Positions 33,021 through 40,275 of a stretch of DNA of 58,218 nucleotides are shown one piece after another. This stretch comes from Butyricicoccus pullicaecorum. Its GTDB lineage: Bacteria > Bacillota > Clostridia > Oscillospirales > Butyricicoccaceae. Each line of letters begins with the position of its first letter. Within the stretch, counting starts at the first letter, position 1. Location of the stretch: assembly GCA_018365995.1 (NCBI GenBank), contig JAGZIY010000015.1:1-58218 (forward strand). Direction: 5' to 3'. The position numbers were made by a program, and so were the translations under genes. Below the pieces are notes generated by a model. That model worked only from the letters and a program-made list of their open reading frames with translations, made no database searches and was not told where the DNA came from.

Positions 33021-34664
33021 TTACTCCGCTGTCACAGTTTCCAGCTCACCCGCTGCTTCGGAAACAGGAATCAAATCCTGCTCCTCTGCAAGGGCTTCCG
33101 CCCGCATTTCTTCTTCCTGCTGTGCAATAATCTTTGCATGCAATCCAATGCGGTCATCATGCTGTAACCATTTTAACAGACCAATCATAGTTCCTGCAAG
33201 TATAATCAGGAAAGGAGCAGAAATAATAATTGCAATATTCTTAATTGCGGTAAATTCTGCACCAACCAGAATGACAGACAGCGGAATCACTGCCAACAGG
33301 ATACAGAAGAACAGGCGCAGTGCCATTTTAGGCGTACCACGTTTGGTGACGGTTTCGGCGAGCGCAAGCGAAGCCGAGTCCATCGACGGAGCCACGAAAC
33401 CGACTACCAGAACCAAAATGAGGAATGGCAGCAAGGTAGAACCGAGCGGCAATGTTTTCAAAATGCTGAAAATCGCTACATCGCCTACGCCACTAGTGAC
33501 CAAACCGATGACATCAACCAAGCCTTCCAGATGCTGGAAGATAGAGAAGCTGCCATTGATACCAAAAATCAATATGCCTCCGCCTGTCATGATAAACATG
33601 GTGTACAGCGCAACCTCGCGAATGGTTCTGCCCTTGGATACCTTTGCGATAAAAATACCCATCATGGCAACATAGTTTAGATAGAATGCGATAAAGTATA
33701 CCGTCCAACTCTCTACAAAGCCTGTATTGTTGATTGGGTCAGTGAAAAGCGCCATACGTGGCAGCTTTTCGATCATATGACCGAACGAGTTGACGATATT
33801 TTTCAAAATAAAGGTGGTTGGTCCTGTAAACAATACATACAGCAGGAAAACCACGCAGGTGACAGACGCAATGTTACTGATTGTCTGCATTCCCTTCTTC
33901 GTGCCGAGGAAGGAAGTAATCGAATAAACGACTGCAATAAATACAATACAGCCAACCTGTGACACCGCATTGACTGGTGTATTGAACAGAACATTTAATC
34001 CACCAGTAAACAGCGGCACTGCCAAGCCAAGCGACGAACTGAGTGCACCCAATACGCCAAAAATAACCAGAAAATCAATTACTTTACCAATCGTATTTTT
34101 TCCCTTGACCTTTTCTCCCAGCATTGCACAGCAAACCGCGCTGGTCTGGAAAGAAGGTACTTTGCGAACATAAACACCATAGGCAATCGCCACACCCATC
34201 ACTGTATACATGGACTGGTTGACAATTCCCCAGTGAAAGAACTGGTATCCAAGGGAGGACTCAATTGCTTCTACGCTTTCGGGTATGATGCCAAGCCCGG
34301 GCGCCTGATAGTAACTCGCCCATTCTGTGAATGACCAGTACAATGCTGCGGACGCTAACGATGCGAGCAGCATCATGGAAAAGTAGCTGAAATTGGAATA
34401 TTCCGGTTTGCAGTTGCCCAAACGTACTCTGCCGTATTTGCCAAAACAGAAATACAAACCGACAATAAAGGATACAAACGCAATGATTTCAAAGAATGGT
34501 CCCAGACCAGTAATCATCATGTTGAAGAACTTGTTGATTGCATTGAGCGTACCGTCCGGATTGACAATCATCAGAATGATAAATGCAATCAAAATCGTTA
34601 CACTAACGATAATCAGACCTACCTCAACATCGGAATTCTTTTTTTGTTTTGTATTTTTTTCCAT
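33021..34664 (-). CDS. caiT: BCCT-family transporter, CaiT-like
   Basis: A 547-residue, 12-helix betaine/carnitine/choline transporter. WSFTEWASYYQAPGLG (110-125) and GIFIAKVSKGRTIRE (336-350) are BCCT signatures. Aligned with E. coli CaiT, the TM8 aromatic box reads Trp320, Phe327, Tyr328 and Tyr331 where CaiT has W316, W323, W324 and Y327, and Met335 matches Met331. In CaiT that Met replaces a Na+ site, allowing sodium-independent substrate:product exchange. A substrate/product antiporter for a trimethylammonium acid is thus likely. Its N- and C-terminal tails are polar and charged. It lies in the CoA-transferase/dehydrogenase operon. Confidence 0.9.
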   Translation of the reverse strand: MEKNTKQKKNSDVEVGLIIVSVTILIAFIILMIVNPDGTLNAINKFFNMMITGLGPFFEIIAFVSFIVGLYFCFGKYGRVRLGNCKPEYSNFSYFSMMLLASLASAALYWSFTEWASYYQAPGLGIIPESVEAIESSLGYQFFHWGIVNQSMYTVMGVAIAYGVYVRKVPSFQTSAVCCAMLGEKVKGKNTIGKVIDFLVIFGVLGALSSSLGLAVPLFTGGLNVLFNTPVNAVSQVGCIVFIAVVYSITSFLGTKKGMQTISNIASVTCVVFLLYVLFTGPTTFILKNIVNSFGHMIEKLPRMALFTDPINNTGFVESWTVYFIAFYLNYVAMMGIFIAKVSKGRTIREVALYTMFIMTGGGILIFGINGSFSIFQHLEGLVDVIGLVTSGVGDVAIFSILKTLPLGSTLLPFLILVLVVGFVAPSMDSASLALAETVTKRGTPKMALRLFFCILLAVIPLSVILVGAEFTAIKNIAIIISAPFLIILAGTMIGLLKWLQHDDRIGLHAKIIAQQEEEMRAEALAEEQDLIPVSEAAGELETVTAE

Positions 34665-34691
34665 TCTGTCGTCTCCCGTTTCTTCACACTG

Positions 34692-35105
34692 TCACGGAGT
34701 TAAAAGCGATCTCATCAAATCAGTAATCGGGCGGCTTGTACGGTTTTCCACATCATATCCAACATATACCGATTCACATCGGACAAGAAGATCCTCCTCA
34801 CCCTTACGGTATATCTCAAATGTTATTGTAAGACTTTTGTTTCCTACGTTGATGCTGCTGATGCCAACTTCCAGATCATCTCCCTCGAAAGCACTTGCGT
34901 AGAAATCATAGGTCGATTTTCTATGGCAGACCTCAGAACCATGCTTTTCTGACAGCTCGCGGTACGTATACCCTTTGGAGCGCCAGAATTCTTCAAAGGC
35001 AAGATCAGTATATACCACATAATTACCATTGTAAACGATTCCCTGCCGGTCTACCTCTCCGAAGCGCACACGAACAGGGCAGAAGAAAAAACAATCGCTC
35101 CTCAT
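34692..35105 (-). CDS. Acyl-CoA thioesterase (hot-dog fold, YbgC/4HBT type)
   Basis: A 137-residue hot-dog thioesterase. VRFGEVDRQGIVYNGNYVVYTD near the N-terminus (with the catalytic Asp in EVDRQGIVYN) is the 4-hydroxybenzoyl-CoA thioesterase motif, followed by FEEFWRSKGYTY. Strands such as LEVGISSINVGNKSLTITFEIYR complete the fold. Its ATG overlaps the ferredoxin stop (TAATG), giving tight coupling. In this operon it probably recycles CoA from a betainyl-CoA end product or mis-charged acyl-CoAs. Confidence 0.9.
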   Translation of the reverse strand: MRSDCFFFCPVRVRFGEVDRQGIVYNGNYVVYTDLAFEEFWRSKGYTYRELSEKHGSEVCHRKSTYDFYASAFEGDDLEVGISSINVGNKSLTITFEIYRKGEEDLLVRCESVYVGYDVENRTSRPITDLMRSLLTP

Positions 35106-35407
35106 TACTTTGAATCTCCCCGCTTTGTCTTATTATCTCTTTCTCTGGCTGCGTGCAGACGTTTGAGTGCTGCGTGCAGCGCAGCTGTGGGATTGACCGA
35201 ACGCTTACGCACCCTGTGCAGCAGGGCGCCGGGCGCACAGACATCCACACAATAGCCACAGTTGATGCAGGTTAGGAATGCCTTTCCCACAGCCTGCGGA
35301 TATCCGTCCTCATCTCGATGGATAACATGCATCGGGCAAATGTCCACACAGGCATCGCACCGGACACATTTTTCCTTATCGGGTGAGATCAGTTCATTCG
35401 CTTTCAC
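35105..35407 (-). CDS. 2[4Fe-4S] ferredoxin
   Basis: A 100-residue protein with two cluster motifs CVRCDACVDICP and CINCGYCVDVCAPG in the first 65 residues, then a Lys/Arg-rich extension (RVRKRSVNPTAALHAALKRL, ending KTKRGDSK). The GTG at 35407 with AAAGGGA 9 nt upstream is the likely start. It probably exchanges electrons with the operon's acyl-CoA dehydrogenase, or with NifJ-derived ferredoxin, since no ETF genes are adjacent. The basic tail is longer than in a classical 2[4Fe-4S] ferredoxin. Confidence 0.87.
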   Translation of the reverse strand: MKANELISPDKEKCVRCDACVDICPMHVIHRDEDGYPQAVGKAFLTCINCGYCVDVCAPGALLHRVRKRSVNPTAALHAALKRLHAARERDNKTKRGDSK

Positions 35408-35519
35408 AGATAAAAATCCCTTTCTAAAAAATGAAATCCACCCAATACGCAACCGTGCCCCTGTTTTACCAGGCGATGCGTATCGGATGGATCATTCATT
35501 TCACACCATGATCAAACCA

Positions 35520-36722
35520 TCAACCTGCCTGGTGTACTGCGCCCTCTGCGAGCAGATTGTCGATGCGGTCCTGCTCGTAGCCAAGCTCCTTCAAGATCTC
35601 GACGCTGTGTTCGCCCGGATGTCTTGCAGCAGAAGCGTTCGGATCAACCGGTGTCTTGCTGAAACGGACAGGTGTGTTGGTAACAATATAATCGCCCACA
35701 CCTTTTTGATGGATCGAAGTGATCACGTTCAACGATTTTGTTTGCGGATTACTATCAAACTCCCGCAATGACTGCACTGCCGCAGCAGGCACACCGACTG
35801 CACAGAGTTTGTTTTCCATATCATACCGTCCCATAACACTCGTTGTCTTTTCCAGCTCCATAATCAGCGCATCGCGGTTTTGCACGCGCAGTTCATTGGT
35901 GGCAAACCGCGGATCGGCAGCAAGTTCTTGCATCCCCAGCGTGCGGCAGAGTTTATCCCACTCCTCTTCCGAGCTGACCGCAATGACTACATTGCCGTCC
36001 TTTGCCTTAAATTCACCATATGGCGCATACCACACATAATGGTTACCGCTCTTTTCGGTGAATTTGCCCGTGAGCGAATGTTCCAGAACAGACGATTCAC
36101 ACATATAAAATGCACAGTCCAGCATGGCAATGTCCACACGCAGACCCTTGCCGGTTTTCTGCTTATGCAGCAGCGCCATAGCAAGACCACGCATCAACTG
36201 TAAACCCGCCCATGTATCACACATGGAAAAACCGGGCTTTATGGGGGCACTGCCTGCCTCACCGCTCTGTGCGACCAGACCGCTTCGTGCGGCGGCAATG
36301 ATATCCATACAGGGCAGGTGGGACAGCGGACCGTATGTACCAAAGCCAGAAATCGATCCATAAATCAATCCCGGATTGACCTCCAGCATTTTATCATATC
36401 CGATCCCCAATTTTTCCAGCGTACCTGCCTTAAAGTTCTCAATTACAACGTCTACCTGTGCGACCAAATCGAGCACAACCTTTTTGCCCTCTTCCGACCG
36501 CATATCAATAGCGATTCCTTTTTTACCCCGGTTATACTGGCAGAAATACAAGCTGATGTCATTGACATACGGCCCATATTCACGGGAAATATCGCCTGCG
36601 CCAGGTCGTTCGACTTTGATCACCTCTGCGCCCATGTCTGCCAGCATCATGCCGCAGAACGGCGCAGATAAAACTTGAGAAAAATCAAGAACTTTAATCC
36701 CTTTGAGAGGTCCCTTCTTCAT
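35520..36722 (-). CDS. CaiB/BaiF family CoA-transferase, Asp169 present
   Basis: A 400-residue family III CoA-transferase that moves CoA between carboxylic acids via an aspartyl-CoA anhydride. It has LKGIKVLDFSQVLSAPFCG, GAEVIKVERPGAGD, the long KKVVLDLV helix region and GFSMCDTWAGLQ, whose Asp169 is the expected nucleophile. It belongs to an operon with a second, divergent copy and a CaiA-like dehydrogenase. Its likely substrates are a trimethylammonium carboxylate such as carnitine, crotonobetaine or gamma-butyrobetaine. The ATG has GGAGA upstream. Confidence 0.92.
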   Translation of the reverse strand: MKKGPLKGIKVLDFSQVLSAPFCGMMLADMGAEVIKVERPGAGDISREYGPYVNDISLYFCQYNRGKKGIAIDMRSEEGKKVVLDLVAQVDVVIENFKAGTLEKLGIGYDKMLEVNPGLIYGSISGFGTYGPLSHLPCMDIIAAARSGLVAQSGEAGSAPIKPGFSMCDTWAGLQLMRGLAMALLHKQKTGKGLRVDIAMLDCAFYMCESSVLEHSLTGKFTEKSGNHYVWYAPYGEFKAKDGNVVIAVSSEEEWDKLCRTLGMQELAADPRFATNELRVQNRDALIMELEKTTSVMGRYDMENKLCAVGVPAAAVQSLREFDSNPQTKSLNVITSIHQKGVGDYIVTNTPVRFSKTPVDPNASAARHPGEHSVEILKELGYEQDRIDNLLAEGAVHQAG

Positions 36723-36770
36723 TTTTCACTCTCCTCAACTCGTTATCTCAGGCTTATCCGCGCCGGCCGC

Positions 36771-37946
36771 TTAAATGACGCCTTCCTTCTGAAGACGATC
36801 TATGGCCGCAGGATCCAAACCCAAAGCGGTGTAAAGTGCCTCATTCTGCTCACCCACGGTTGGGGCAACAGCAAGCGGCTCCTCATCCTGATTGCAGAAT
36901 TTTACCGGCTTGCCGGGCATTTCCAAGTCACCCAGTTCTGTATCCTTTACAGAAACAATCATGTTTCTTACCTGAAGCTGGGGCTGCTGCAGTGCTTCCT
37001 TGGTTGTGCTGCACATCGTGCCCGGAATCAATGTATCGTCACAAATATCCGCAATCTCCTGCATGCTGTAATTCGCAAACAGCTCTTCCAGCTTATCACG
37101 AAGATCGCCAAAATAGTGATAACCTCTGACCAAATTCGAGCAGTACAACTCATCAGCTTTCCATTCCGGTCGCTTGAACGCATCACAGAACTTTGCCCAC
37201 TGCGCGTCAGATGAAATACCCATTGCCACATAACCATCCTTGCACTTGAGGATATCGTATGGGTTGATTAGCGGGTGTGCATTGCCGGTGCGCATCGGAT
37301 CTTCATGTTCTGCGCCATAGGTGATGACCTTATCCTCGGAAATGGCAATGGCTGAACCGCAAAGCGTCGTCTCCACTACCTGACCTTCGCCGGTTTCTCT
37401 GGCATGATACAATGCCAGACAAATCGCAGAGGAAAGGAAGCTGGCTGCATATCGCTCGGAAATCGCAAAACCGATACGGGTAGGCTCATTTTCCGGAAAG
37501 CCGGTGAAGTGCATGACCGCGCTCTTCGCCTGCGCGATCAGGTCCAGCTGGGGCATATCGACCCCTTCGCCGGTCGAACCATAGCCGGAAATGCGTCCGT
37601 ACACCAGAGAGGGTTTGATAGCGCTCAGCACATCATACCCCAATCCCAACTTTTCCATGGTGTTCGGTGCAAAATTTTCCAGCACAACATCCGCCGTTTC
37701 TACCAGCTTCTTGAAAATTTCCTTCCCCTCGGGATGCTGTAAATTGAGCGTAATGCTCTTTTTCCCGCGGTCACGGAAGGCATGATGAACACTGGCGCCA
37801 TTTTTCAATGGCGCCAGCGATCTCAGTGGGTCCCCATCTGGGGCTTCCACCTTAATAACCTCCGCTCCGTAATCAGCCAGTTCCATCCCGCAGTAACCGG
37901 AAAGTTTCATCAAGTCAAGCACTCTAATACCTTCCAAAGGAAACAT
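36771..37946 (-). CDS. CaiB/BaiF family CoA-transferase, nucleophile Asp replaced by Glu
   Basis: A 391-residue family III CoA-transferase homologue. The fold motifs are clear (LEGIRVLDLMKLSGYCGMEL, GAEVIKVEAPDGDP, FAPNTMEKLGLGYD), but the catalytic region reads RIGFAISERYAASF, with Glu164 where Asp is normal; paralogue 35520 has Asp169. It could still work through Glu, be a non-catalytic partner of the other subunit, or act on another acid. AGGAGG lies 6 nt before the ATG. The gap to the downstream paralogue is 48 nt. Confidence 0.9.
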   Translation of the reverse strand: MFPLEGIRVLDLMKLSGYCGMELADYGAEVIKVEAPDGDPLRSLAPLKNGASVHHAFRDRGKKSITLNLQHPEGKEIFKKLVETADVVLENFAPNTMEKLGLGYDVLSAIKPSLVYGRISGYGSTGEGVDMPQLDLIAQAKSAVMHFTGFPENEPTRIGFAISERYAASFLSSAICLALYHARETGEGQVVETTLCGSAIAISEDKVITYGAEHEDPMRTGNAHPLINPYDILKCKDGYVAMGISSDAQWAKFCDAFKRPEWKADELYCSNLVRGYHYFGDLRDKLEELFANYSMQEIADICDDTLIPGTMCSTTKEALQQPQLQVRNMIVSVKDTELGDLEMPGKPVKFCNQDEEPLAVAPTVGEQNEALYTALGLDPAAIDRLQKEGVI

Positions 37947-37993
37947 ATTTACCTCCTATTACTGTGAGAAGCAAGCCTCACGGAATCCTTTCA

Positions 37994-39172
37994 TTATTCC
38001 TCGTAAGCCCAGTCGGTGTACAGCTCTGTGCCGCGCTTCTTGATCATGCCGCCGATGACATTGCGCTGGATCTCGGAAGTACCTTCCCAGATACGGTCAA
38101 CGCGCTGGTCACGCCACAGACGCTCTACTGCGTTCTCACGCATGTAGCCACGACCACCAAGAATCTGAACGCCCTTATCGGTTACGCGGTTAACCATTTC
38201 AGAGCACCACAGCTTGATTGCAGATGCACGAGCATGCTTGAGCTTACGATCCATATCGCCGGAAATCTCCCAGCATACGCGGTACAGCAGGCTCTTAGCA
38301 GCCATGATATCCATGGTCATATCAACCAGCATGTGCTCAATTACCTGATAGTCACGAATGACGCGATCGCCCTGTACACGGCTAGCAGCAAAGTCGTTTG
38401 CTTCCTTCAGTACACGCTCAGCGCCGCCTACGCAGCGAGCAGCGATGCCCAGACGAGCCTCTACGAACCAGTCCTTGGTCATGTTGAAGCCTTCGCCAAT
38501 GCCCTTCAGGATCTTGGACTCATCAACAACAACGTCCTCGAAAGTGAATTCTGGATGCTTAAATGCAAAGTGGTGGGTAAACTCAGGTGTGCGCTTTACG
38601 CTTACGCCCGGTGCATCCTTTTCTACAAAGAATACGGTAGCCTTGTTTGGATCTCCATCGAGATGAGTATGAACCAGCAGGAAGTCTGCAATATTACCAA
38701 CCGTTACGTACCACTTCTCACCATTGATTTTGTAGCCGCCATCGCACTTAACAGCAGTGGTCTGGCACATGGTCGGGTCAGAACCTGCATCTGCCTCTGT
38801 AATTGCGTAAGCATCACGGCGCTTACACTGACAGGATGGAATCAGGTATTCCTCAATCTGCTCCTTTGTACCGAACTTCATCGGGAAAGAAGGCTGCGGA
38901 ACAGCGTCCCAAATCGCACCGGTGGACATACCCAGCTGCTCGCTTACCAAAGCCTGCTCAAACAGGGTCAGACCAGCGCCGCCGTGTTCCTTGGAATGAT
39001 TGGTTGCGTTAAAGCCCCACTTCATAACCTGCTCTGTGATGTACTTATGGGTTTCAGGGGAGATACCATTATTCTCCTCACACTCCATCTCATACGGGAA
39101 CAGTACCTGCTCGGTAAATTCTCTTGCCTTTTCCTGTAGTGCGCGATGCTCTTTGCTCAGTTTGAAATCCAT
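37994..39172 (-). CDS. Acyl-CoA dehydrogenase (CaiA-like)
   Basis: A 392-residue FAD-dependent acyl-CoA dehydrogenase. N-terminal helices are LSKEHRALQEKAREFTEQVL and ITEQVMKWGFNATNHSKEHGGAG; the FAD domain has YAITEADAGSDPTMCQT, and the C-terminus has RIWEGTSEIQRNVIG with the catalytic Glu in WEGT. CaiA-type enzymes interconvert crotonobetainyl-CoA and gamma-butyrobetainyl-CoA, which fits its operon partners. No etfAB lies beside it. The ATG at 39172 has AAAGGAA upstream. It is the first gene of the operon, with three 15-bp repeats right behind its promoter. Confidence 0.92.
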   Translation of the reverse strand: MDFKLSKEHRALQEKAREFTEQVLFPYEMECEENNGISPETHKYITEQVMKWGFNATNHSKEHGGAGLTLFEQALVSEQLGMSTGAIWDAVPQPSFPMKFGTKEQIEEYLIPSCQCKRRDAYAITEADAGSDPTMCQTTAVKCDGGYKINGEKWYVTVGNIADFLLVHTHLDGDPNKATVFFVEKDAPGVSVKRTPEFTHHFAFKHPEFTFEDVVVDESKILKGIGEGFNMTKDWFVEARLGIAARCVGGAERVLKEANDFAASRVQGDRVIRDYQVIEHMLVDMTMDIMAAKSLLYRVCWEISGDMDRKLKHARASAIKLWCSEMVNRVTDKGVQILGGRGYMRENAVERLWRDQRVDRIWEGTSEIQRNVIGGMIKKRGTELYTDWAYEE

Positions 39173-39201
39173 ACGATTACTTCCTTTCTCCTCATGAAGC
39201 G

Positions 39202-39246
39202 TATTGTCTGACATCGGTTAGTCCGTTGTCGTTTAGTCCGTTATCG
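39202..39246 (-). repeat. Three 15-bp tandem repeats downstream of the caiA-like promoter
   Basis: On the plus strand: TATTGTCTGACATCG, GTTAGTCCGTTGTCG, TTTAGTCCGTTATCG. The last two match in 11 of 15 or better. They sit just after the predicted transcription start. TCCGTTATCGGA within the last unit forms a small dyad. Related AGTCCG motifs occur in the divergent marR promoter region. Confidence 0.6.
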
Positions 39247-39255
39247 GATGATTCA

Positions 39256-39283
39256 ATTATATATCTTAGGCAAAATAAGTCAA
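39256..39283 (-). promoter_or_regulatory. Promoter of the CaiA-CoA transferase-CaiT operon
   Basis: Minus strand: TTGACT (39283-39278), 16-bp spacer, TATAAT (39261-39256). Confidence 0.75.
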
Positions 39284-39425
39284 TACTTTTTCCAAAGTTT
39301 TATGCACTTTGTATGATTACACAAAATCCACACGCCAGTTTTGTGCATCGCGGTAAAAATATGGTTGACACTCCATTTCTTTCTGACAAATATATCACCT
39401 TTTCCACATAATCCTAATTTTATAG

Positions 39426-39455
39426 TTGACGATGCCTCCTCTTCTGCGATATAAT
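39426..39455 (+). promoter_or_regulatory. Promoter of marR
   Basis: TTGACG (39426-39431), 18-bp spacer, TATAAT (39450-39455), followed by AGTCC motifs. The leader to the marR start is about 218 nt and holds no gene with an SD. Confidence 0.65.
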
Positions 39456-39466
39456 AAAAAAATAAT

Positions 39467-39486
39467 CAGTCCGGTAACAGATGATT
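39467..39486 (+). promoter_or_regulatory. Operator-like motif shared with the caiA-like promoter
   Basis: CAGTCCGGTAACAGATGATT here closely matches TAGTCCGTTATCGGATGATT at 39234-39253. Further AGTCC/TGTCC copies lie at 39497 and 39512. They are placed directly after the -10, as expected for autorepression by the MarR protein. Confidence 0.55.
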
Positions 39487-39679
39487 TGGCTCAATCAGTC
39501 CATCATCAGATTGTCCGAGTATTTTGTCATCGAGCTGTCCCTACGCCACACGCAGCTCGCCCTGCGCCGCAGACCTGCTTTGAACTCAATTGCTTCAGGA
39601 TCGGCACACAGCGCCCGTGTTACAGCGTCCTCCAGCCAGCGGGCTGACTGATTTTTCATGTTAAAGGAGCCATAAAGCA

Positions 39680-40123
39680 ATGGAACATTTGAGCAATGAT
39701 GTATTTGACCGGTATTATAAAAGTTGGCGCGGAATCGATGCTGCCTATGATAAAATCGCTGCACAGTGTGGTGTTACCTCTAACATTATGAATATTTTGA
39801 CCCTACTATACCAACATCGTACGCCTATGTCACAAAATGAAATAAGCCGCGAACTTTACCTCTCCAAGCAAACAGTTACCAGTGTGGTAGATAGTTTGGA
39901 AAAGCGTGGCTTCGTTACCCGATCGATTTCCGAGGGTGATCGCCGCAGCCGAGAGGTAACGCTCACGGAATCTGGTCGTGCTGCTGGCCGTCGGATTGGT
40001 CGCGAAATGCGTCGTGTTGAGTTGTCCGCGTTTGCACTACTTTCTGAACAGGAACAGTGCGCCCTTGTGGATATTCAGGAGAAGCTATGGCACGGCTTCT
40101 ATCAGATTCTCGGTGAAGAATAA
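39680..40123 (+). CDS. MarR family transcriptional regulator
   Basis: A 147-residue winged-helix regulator. ILTLLYQHRTPMSQNEISREL starts the wHTH, followed by the recognition helix SKQTVTSVVDSLEKRGFVTR, the wing EGDRRSREVTLTESG, and a C-terminal dimerisation helix. It is divergent from the CoA/betaine operon, and the two promoters share a motif, so it probably senses a pathway substrate or CoA thioester and controls that operon. AAAGGAG lies about 10 nt before the ATG. Confidence 0.92.
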   Translation: MEHLSNDVFDRYYKSWRGIDAAYDKIAAQCGVTSNIMNILTLLYQHRTPMSQNEISRELYLSKQTVTSVVDSLEKRGFVTRSISEGDRRSREVTLTESGRAAGRRIGREMRRVELSAFALLSEQEQCALVDIQEKLWHGFYQILGEE

Positions 40124-40132
40124 GATTTTCCC

Positions 40133-40172
40133 ACACACTGTTAAAGGCTCCTATTCCGGCAGTGTGTTTTTT
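40133..40172 (+). terminator. Terminator of marR
   Basis: ACACACTG...CAGTGTGT stem followed by TTTTT, just past the marR stop. Confidence 0.8.
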
Positions 40173-40194
40173 ATATTCAAATATATAATTTTAC

Positions 40195-40239
40195 AGAAAA
40201 GGCTGGTGCCTGAGATTCACTCTGGCACCAGCCTTTTCT
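40195..40239 (-). terminator. Terminator of the NodB-like gene
   Basis: AGAAAAGGCTGGTGCC...GGCACCAGCCTTTTCT, a 16-bp stem. It ends the minus-strand gene at 40276 and can act both ways. Its core matches the hairpin at 31216-31252. Confidence 0.85.
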
Positions 40240-40275
40240 ATCATCTGACAGAGTTCGAAACCCCCTGTCAGACGA

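Noticed and set aside
37964..39139. Plus-strand open frame of 391 codons
   Set aside because: It is antisense to the acyl-CoA dehydrogenase, with Cys/Leu-rich nonsense composition.
39495..39764. Minus-strand frame between marR and the caiA-like gene
   Set aside because: No SD at any start and it overlaps the marR start; the leader seems non-coding.
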